A stretch of 64,000 nt of DNA. Origin: Streptomyces antibioticus. Lineage in GTDB: Bacteria > Actinomycetota > Actinomycetes > Streptomycetales > Streptomycetaceae. The position numbers and the translations under genes are program-made. Positions 60,287-64,000 of the stretch are shown here, piece after piece; the stretch's first letter is position 1; each line of letters opens with the position of its first letter. The stretch is taken from NCBI RefSeq assembly GCF_002019855.1, contig NZ_CM007717.1, forward strand, positions 620,001 to 684,000, in the 5' to 3' direction. The notes below the pieces were generated by a model. It did not search any database and was not told where the DNA came from. It was given only the letters and a program-made list of their open reading frames with translations.

Positions 60287-62632
60287 TCACGACCTGCGCA
60301 TGACCGCCGGTTCGCGGCGGCGCAGCAGCCGCGAGACCACGAACCCGAGGACCGCCGAGAGCACCACGAGCATCGCGATGTTCAGCAGCCAGACGTCGGT
60401 CGCGTGCCGGAACATCGGGTCCGCGGTGAGGTCGCCGGGGACCGTCCGGGACAGCTCGATGGTGCCGGCCATCGCGCCGAGCGCCCAGCGGGACGGCACG
60501 AGCCAGGACACCTGTTCGAGACCGACCACGCCGTCGAGTTTCAGCAGGGCGCCGCAGAACACCACCTGGACGATGGCGAGCAGCACGAGGAGCGGCATCG
60601 TCACCTCCTCCTTGCGGACGAGCGCCGAGATGACCAGGCCGAGCATCATCGCGGTGAACGCCAGCAGGGCCACGGCGACGGCGATCTCGATCAGGGGTGG
60701 CAGCAGGACGCCCTTCCCGTCCGGTGCGCCGAGGTCGACGCCGAGCAGGGCGACGAGGGTGAGCACCACCGCCTGGACGACGGTCACGGCGCCCAGGACG
60801 ACCACCTTGGACATCAGATACGCCGACCGGGAGAGGCCGACGGCCCGTTCGCGCTGGTAGATCACCCGTTCCTTGACGAGTTCGCGCACGGCGTTGGCGG
60901 CGCCGGTCAGGACACCGCCGACGCACAGGATGAGCAGGGCGTTCAGCGCGGTCTCCCGGGTGAGTTCGCCGCCGGCCAGGGCGCGGGCCATGGCGCCCAT
61001 CACGAACGGCAGCGCGATCATGACGGCCAGGAAGGTGCGGTCGGCGGCGAGCGCGGCCGCGTAGCGGCGGACCAGGGTGCCGAGCTGGGCGCCGCGGCTG
61101 CGGGGCCGGGCCGGCGGCAGCATGACGACCGGTCCCGACCGGGTCAGCCGGGGCTGGGCGTCGTCGTCCAGGACGTACTGCCGGTGCTGGGGTGAGCGGC
61201 GGTACTCCCCCGCCCAGTCCCGGCCCTGGTCGCGTTCGAACGCCTCGAACGCCTCGGGCCAGTGCTCGCAGTCGAAGAATTCGAGCGCCTCGCCGGGCGG
61301 GCCGTAGTAGGCGATCCGGCCGCCGGGCGCGAGGACGAGGAGCCGGTCGCAGACGTCGAGGCTGAGGACGCTGTGGGTGACGACGACGACCGTACGGCCG
61401 TCGTCGGCGAGGTCGCGCAGCATGTGCATCACCGAGCGGTCCATGCCGGGGTCGAGGCCGGAGGTCGGCTCGTCCAGGAAGAGCAGCGAGGGCTTGGTGA
61501 GCAGTTCGAGGGCGACGCTGACGCGTTTGCGCTGGCCGCCGGAGAGGCTGTGCACATGCTGGTCGGCGCGCTGTTCGAGGCCCAGTTCGCGGATGACCTC
61601 CTCCACCCGCTCACGGCGTTCGGCCTTGGCGGTGTCCTGGGGGAAGCGCAGTTCGGCGGCGTAGCCGAGGGCGGCGCGCACGGTGAGCTGGGCGTGCAGG
61701 ATGTCGTCCTGCGGGACCAGGCCGATGCGCTGGCGCAGTTCGGCGTAGTCGCGGTAGAGGTCGCGGCCGTCGTAGACGACCGTGCCCTGGTCGGCGGGGC
61801 GCAGCCCGGTGAGGGCGTTGAGCAGGGTGGACTTGCCGGCGCCGCTGGGCCCGACGACGGCGAGGAGGCATTTCTCGCCGACGGGGAAGGAGACGTGGTC
61901 GAGCAGGACCTTGCGGCCGCGGTCGACGGCGACGGTGAGGTCCTGGACGTCGAGGGAGACCTCGCCGGTGTCGACGTACTCCTGGAGTTCGTCGCCGACC
62001 AGGGAGAACGCGGAGTGGCCGATGCCGACGATGTCGCCGGGGCCGACGGGGGCGCGGCCGACGGGCAGGCCGTTGAGGTAGGTGCCGTTGTGGCTGCCGA
62101 GGTCGACGATCTCGTAGCCGCCGCCGGGCAGGGCGCGCAGTTCGGCGTGCCGGCGCGAGACCACGAGGTCGTCCACGACCAGGTCGTTCTCGGCGGCGCG
62201 GCCGATACGGACGGTGCGGGTCGGCAGCGGGTGGACGGTGGCCGGGCTGCGGAAGGTGACGGTGTGGGCGGGCATCGACACGGAGGCGGGGCGCTGCGGG
62301 GCCGGGGCGGGGCGGTCGGCGAGGACGGCGCACGGGCCGTCGGAGGGGCTGCCGAACCGGATGACGCTGCCGGGGCCGACGGTCCACTGGCGGATCCGGT
62401 GGCCGTCGGCCCAGGTGCCGTTGGTGCTCTGGGCGTCCTCCAGGGTCCAGTGGTCGCCGTCGGGTCTGAGCACCGCGTGGTGCCAGCTCACGCGGGCGTC
62501 CTCGATGACGATGTCGCTGTTGGGGTCCCGTCCCACGCGATAGGCGCGAGTCGGGTCGATCACCGTGGAGCCCGTATCGGTCTCCAGCACGAGTTCGGGC
62601 GCCGTCGGGGCAGCGGGCCATCGGTCCACCAT
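60287..62632 (-). CDS. FHA-FHA-ABC transporter, ATPase-permease fusion
   Basis: A 781-residue fusion. FHA domains lie at about residues 30-95 (RVGRDPNSDIVI, SWHHAVL, NGTW) and 140-210 (RIGRAAENDLVV, SRRHAEL, GSHNGTYLNG). The ABC ATPase is at about 230-450 (Walker A GPSGAGKS, signature LSGGQRK, Walker B LLFLDEP, H-loop VTHS). An ABC2-type permease with about six helices is at 540-770. This is the layout of mycobacterial Rv1747-type exporters, controlled by Ser/Thr kinases through FHA. TATAGA 8 nt before the ATG suggests a leaderless message. The substrate is unknown. Confidence 0.9.
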   Translation of the reverse strand: MVDRWPAAPTAPELVLETDTGSTVIDPTRAYRVGRDPNSDIVIEDARVSWHHAVLRPDGDHWTLEDAQSTNGTWADGHRIRQWTVGPGSVIRFGSPSDGPCAVLADRPAPAPQRPASVSMPAHTVTFRSPATVHPLPTRTVRIGRAAENDLVVDDLVVSRRHAELRALPGGGYEIVDLGSHNGTYLNGLPVGRAPVGPGDIVGIGHSAFSLVGDELQEYVDTGEVSLDVQDLTVAVDRGRKVLLDHVSFPVGEKCLLAVVGPSGAGKSTLLNALTGLRPADQGTVVYDGRDLYRDYAELRQRIGLVPQDDILHAQLTVRAALGYAAELRFPQDTAKAERRERVEEVIRELGLEQRADQHVHSLSGGQRKRVSVALELLTKPSLLFLDEPTSGLDPGMDRSVMHMLRDLADDGRTVVVVTHSVLSLDVCDRLLVLAPGGRIAYYGPPGEALEFFDCEHWPEAFEAFERDQGRDWAGEYRRSPQHRQYVLDDDAQPRLTRSGPVVMLPPARPRSRGAQLGTLVRRYAAALAADRTFLAVMIALPFVMGAMARALAGGELTRETALNALLILCVGGVLTGAANAVRELVKERVIYQRERAVGLSRSAYLMSKVVVLGAVTVVQAVVLTLVALLGVDLGAPDGKGVLLPPLIEIAVAVALLAFTAMMLGLVISALVRKEEVTMPLLVLLAIVQVVFCGALLKLDGVVGLEQVSWLVPSRWALGAMAGTIELSRTVPGDLTADPMFRHATDVWLLNIAMLVVLSAVLGFVVSRLLRRREPAVMRRS

Positions 62633-62698
62633 GGTCGAATTCTATAGATTCACCCGTTTGCCCGCTCTACGGCGGATGACGTATTCGTCGGCGGCGTC

Positions 62699-63109
62699 TC
62701 AGCCGACGGGCAGGACGAGTGCCGGGAGGGTGCGCTGCATGCGCAGGGCGTCGACGGACTCGGCGAGCAGTTCGTACTCGGTGGTGTCGTCGCTGACCGC
62801 GATCCGGACCAGTCGGCCGCCCGCCAACTCGTCGGCCACCAGCTCCTGTTGTCCCAGGTCGGCGCACCAGGCCCGGAGCAGTTCGGGGACGTCCGGCACC
62901 GTGGGGGACACGGGGACCAGGGAGTTGGGCGGTAAGTGCTCGTTCTCGGGCCGTGGATCGAGGCGTTCGGCCATCCACGAGGCCCGGTCGCGCAGCCACC
63001 ACAGGGCGAGGGCCAGGGTGGGCGCGCGATAGGTGCCGAGCGGTACGCCGATGCGCCGGCCGTCGCAGACACCGTACGCGGTGACATGGCACAGGAATTC
63101 GTCGTGCAC
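62699..63109 (-). CDS. hypothetical protein
   Basis: A 136-residue soluble protein I do not recognise. It has a conserved-looking start (HDEFLCHVTAYGVCDGRRIG then VPLGTYRAPTLALALWWLRD) and an Asp/Glu-rich middle. GTG start with GAGAGAGG upstream; the frame continues upstream without homology. It lies upstream of the FHA-ABC gene in the same direction, 66 bp apart. Confidence 0.55.
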   Translation of the reverse strand: MHDEFLCHVTAYGVCDGRRIGVPLGTYRAPTLALALWWLRDRASWMAERLDPRPENEHLPPNSLVPVSPTVPDVPELLRAWCADLGQQELVADELAGGRLVRIAVSDDTTEYELLAESVDALRMQRTLPALVLPVG

Positions 63110-63419
63110 GCCTCTCTCCCCCGCTGTCCGCTCTGCCGGCCGGGCCTCGCTTTCGGGACGTACTGAGGGGGACGAACTGCCCCTGACCTTCGAGTATGTT
63201 GACTGCTGAAACACTGTCACCATGACTTTCCGGCCAGTCTGTTGGCATATTCCATCGACGCTCATGACCGGATTGCGGCGGGCCCGTGGCCCGTCTTCAT
63301 TACCCGAGGGGTAATCGACCCGCGCGGCGGCGGGCGGGCAAGGTGGTCGCACCGGATCGGCACCGACCGCGATCCGGGTCCTGACCAGTACCGACGACCT
63401 CTCTGGGGGCTGATTCACC
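63110..63419. other. intergenic region before NTF2-like gene
   Basis: A 310-bp gap with no convincing gene. A dyad TTACCC-GAG-GGGTAA lies at 63300-63314; its GGGTAA half resembles a SigB-type -10. A 30-codon + strand frame from 63222 has no ribosome site. Confidence 0.4.
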
Positions 63420-63803
63420 ATGTCCGCGACCACCGACCGTTACGAGAACGCCGTCGCCCGTTACTTCGAGGCTTGGAACGCTCGGGAGCCCGAGGCCCTC
63501 GCCGGGGCCGTCGCCGCCGCGTGGGCGGTGGACGGCGGCTACACCGACCCTCTGGCCGACGTCCGGGGGCACGAGGGGATCGCGGCCGTGGTGTCGGCGG
63601 CGCACGCGCAGTTCCCCGGTTTCGCCTTCCGGCTCACCGGCCGGGTGGACGGGCACCACGACACCGCCCGCTTCTCCTGGGAGCTGGTGCACGAGGCCGA
63701 CGGTTCGGCGCCGGTGGCCGGGTCCGACGTCGTCACGCTGGACGCGGACGGCCGCATCACGTCGGTCCTCGGCTTCCTGGACCGGGTGCCGGCCGGGGCG
63801 TGA
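63420..63803 (+). CDS. NTF2-like/SnoaL-like protein
   Basis: A 127-residue single-domain protein with the NTF2-fold pattern RYFEAWNAREPEALAGAVAA at the start, GHEGIAAVVSAAHAQFPGFAF in the middle, and DGRITSVLGFLD at the end. Members are small-molecule isomerases/cyclases or binding proteins; no catalytic assignment is possible. The ATG has a weak GGGGGC upstream. Confidence 0.85.
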   Translation: MSATTDRYENAVARYFEAWNAREPEALAGAVAAAWAVDGGYTDPLADVRGHEGIAAVVSAAHAQFPGFAFRLTGRVDGHHDTARFSWELVHEADGSAPVAGSDVVTLDADGRITSVLGFLDRVPAGA

Positions 63804-63854
63804 GAAAGGGGGCGGCGGCCGGGGTGTGACACCGGCCGACGCCCCCGCTCTCCC

Positions 63855-63890
63855 GTCTCAGCCGTCTCGGCCGTCTCAGCCGTCTCAGCC
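63855..63890 (+). repeat. 9-bp tandem repeat, 4 copies
   Basis: GTCTCAGCC repeats four times without gaps (63855-63890), the second copy with A to G. The last copy contains the stop codon of the leftward aldo/keto reductase gene. Confidence 0.65.
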
Positions 63891-64000
63891 GTTGATCACC
63901 GCGTCGATCCGGGCCAGCTCGTCCTCCTCGAAGTCCAGGTGGGCGAGCGCGCCCACGCTGTCCTCGATCTGGCGGGCGCTGCTCGCGCCGACCAGCGCGG
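63885..64000 (-). CDS. aldo/keto reductase, C-terminal fragment (cut by window edge)
   Basis: Only the last 37 residues are in the window: ALVGASSARQIEDSVGALAH then LDFEEDELARIDAVING. This is the C-terminal cofactor-phosphate-binding end of the aldo/keto reductase family (YghZ/AKR14-like wording GASS-RQ-ED). The rest lies beyond 64000. Confidence 0.75.
   Translation of the reverse strand, partial: ALVGASSARQIEDSVGALAHLDFEEDELARIDAVING

Noticed and set aside
63222-63314. 30-codon + strand frame starting ATG at 63222
   Set aside because: No ribosome site, no homology, no codon bias that separates it from background.

Overview
The window is a high-GC chromosomal segment from a Streptomyces. 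Third-position GC is strong throughout. It carries hallmark genes of the genus: a WhiB-like protein, melC1/melC2 tyrosinase, the 2-methylisoborneol (MIB) cluster, clpP3/clpP4/popR, ANTAR, LAL and streptophobe proteins, and two SigB-type sigma factor/anti-sigma groups. Many genes look leaderless, with a TANNNT -10 box 6-8 nt before the start codon. I see no rRNA, tRNA, CRISPR array, insertion sequence or integrase.

Layout. 1-6.4 kb: the 3' part of an NDH-2-like flavoprotein overlapping a FUSC membrane protein, then a leftward anti-sigma / SigB-type sigma / ANTAR-GAF group. 6.5-8 kb: a stand-alone cyclic-nucleotide-binding protein behind a mini-ORF and hairpin, then a decayed UvrD-type helicase relic in low-complexity DNA. 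8-13.5 kb: an MFS exporter, a divergent LysE/ArgP-type amino-acid export pair with a candidate operator, a TetR regulator divergent from a saccharopine-dehydrogenase-like enzyme, and a Wbl protein. 13.5-25 kb: a two-component system, a secreted M1 peptidase, DUF488, a TetR plus FAD dehydrogenase with an operator pair, an AlkB-like oxygenase, an MBL hydrolase, DUF4032, USP, VOC and a small membrane protein.

25.2-28.7 kb: a tight three-gene operon. It encodes a receiver domain fused to a thioredoxin-reductase-like flavoprotein without CxxC, a cNMP-binding histidine kinase, and a UBP-type zinc-finger protein. I consider this the most interesting system in the window. 28.9-36.6 kb: a LAL regulator, a secreted M4 protease, a serine hydrolase, and a TerD-CAP-CAP fusion. 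36.7-42 kb: a perfect palindrome before a TPR protein/polyprenyl synthetase pair, a membrane pseudokinase, and an unrecognised protein. 42-48 kb: DUF2238 and DUF6328 membrane proteins, an aldo/keto reductase, a TetR/MFS efflux operon with twin operators, and an FAD monooxygenase.

48-55 kb: the melanin operon, RNase HI, VOC proteins, and the MIB operon (family 2B encapsulin shell, MIB synthase, GPP C-methyltransferase). 55.4-57.3 kb: clpP3-clpP4 behind paired palindromes of the PopR type, and popR itself, whose product ends in Ala-Ala. ClpP4 lacks the catalytic His. 57.4-64 kb: a second SigB-type sigma and anti-sigma, a streptophobe protein, an FHA-ABC exporter, a small hypothetical, an NTF2-like protein, and the 3' end of another aldo/keto reductase.

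Common threads are stress and redox signalling and cyclic-nucleotide binding (three separate cNMP-domain proteins at 6.8, 26.9 and 51.4 kb). Function calls rest on motif reading only; no database search was run.
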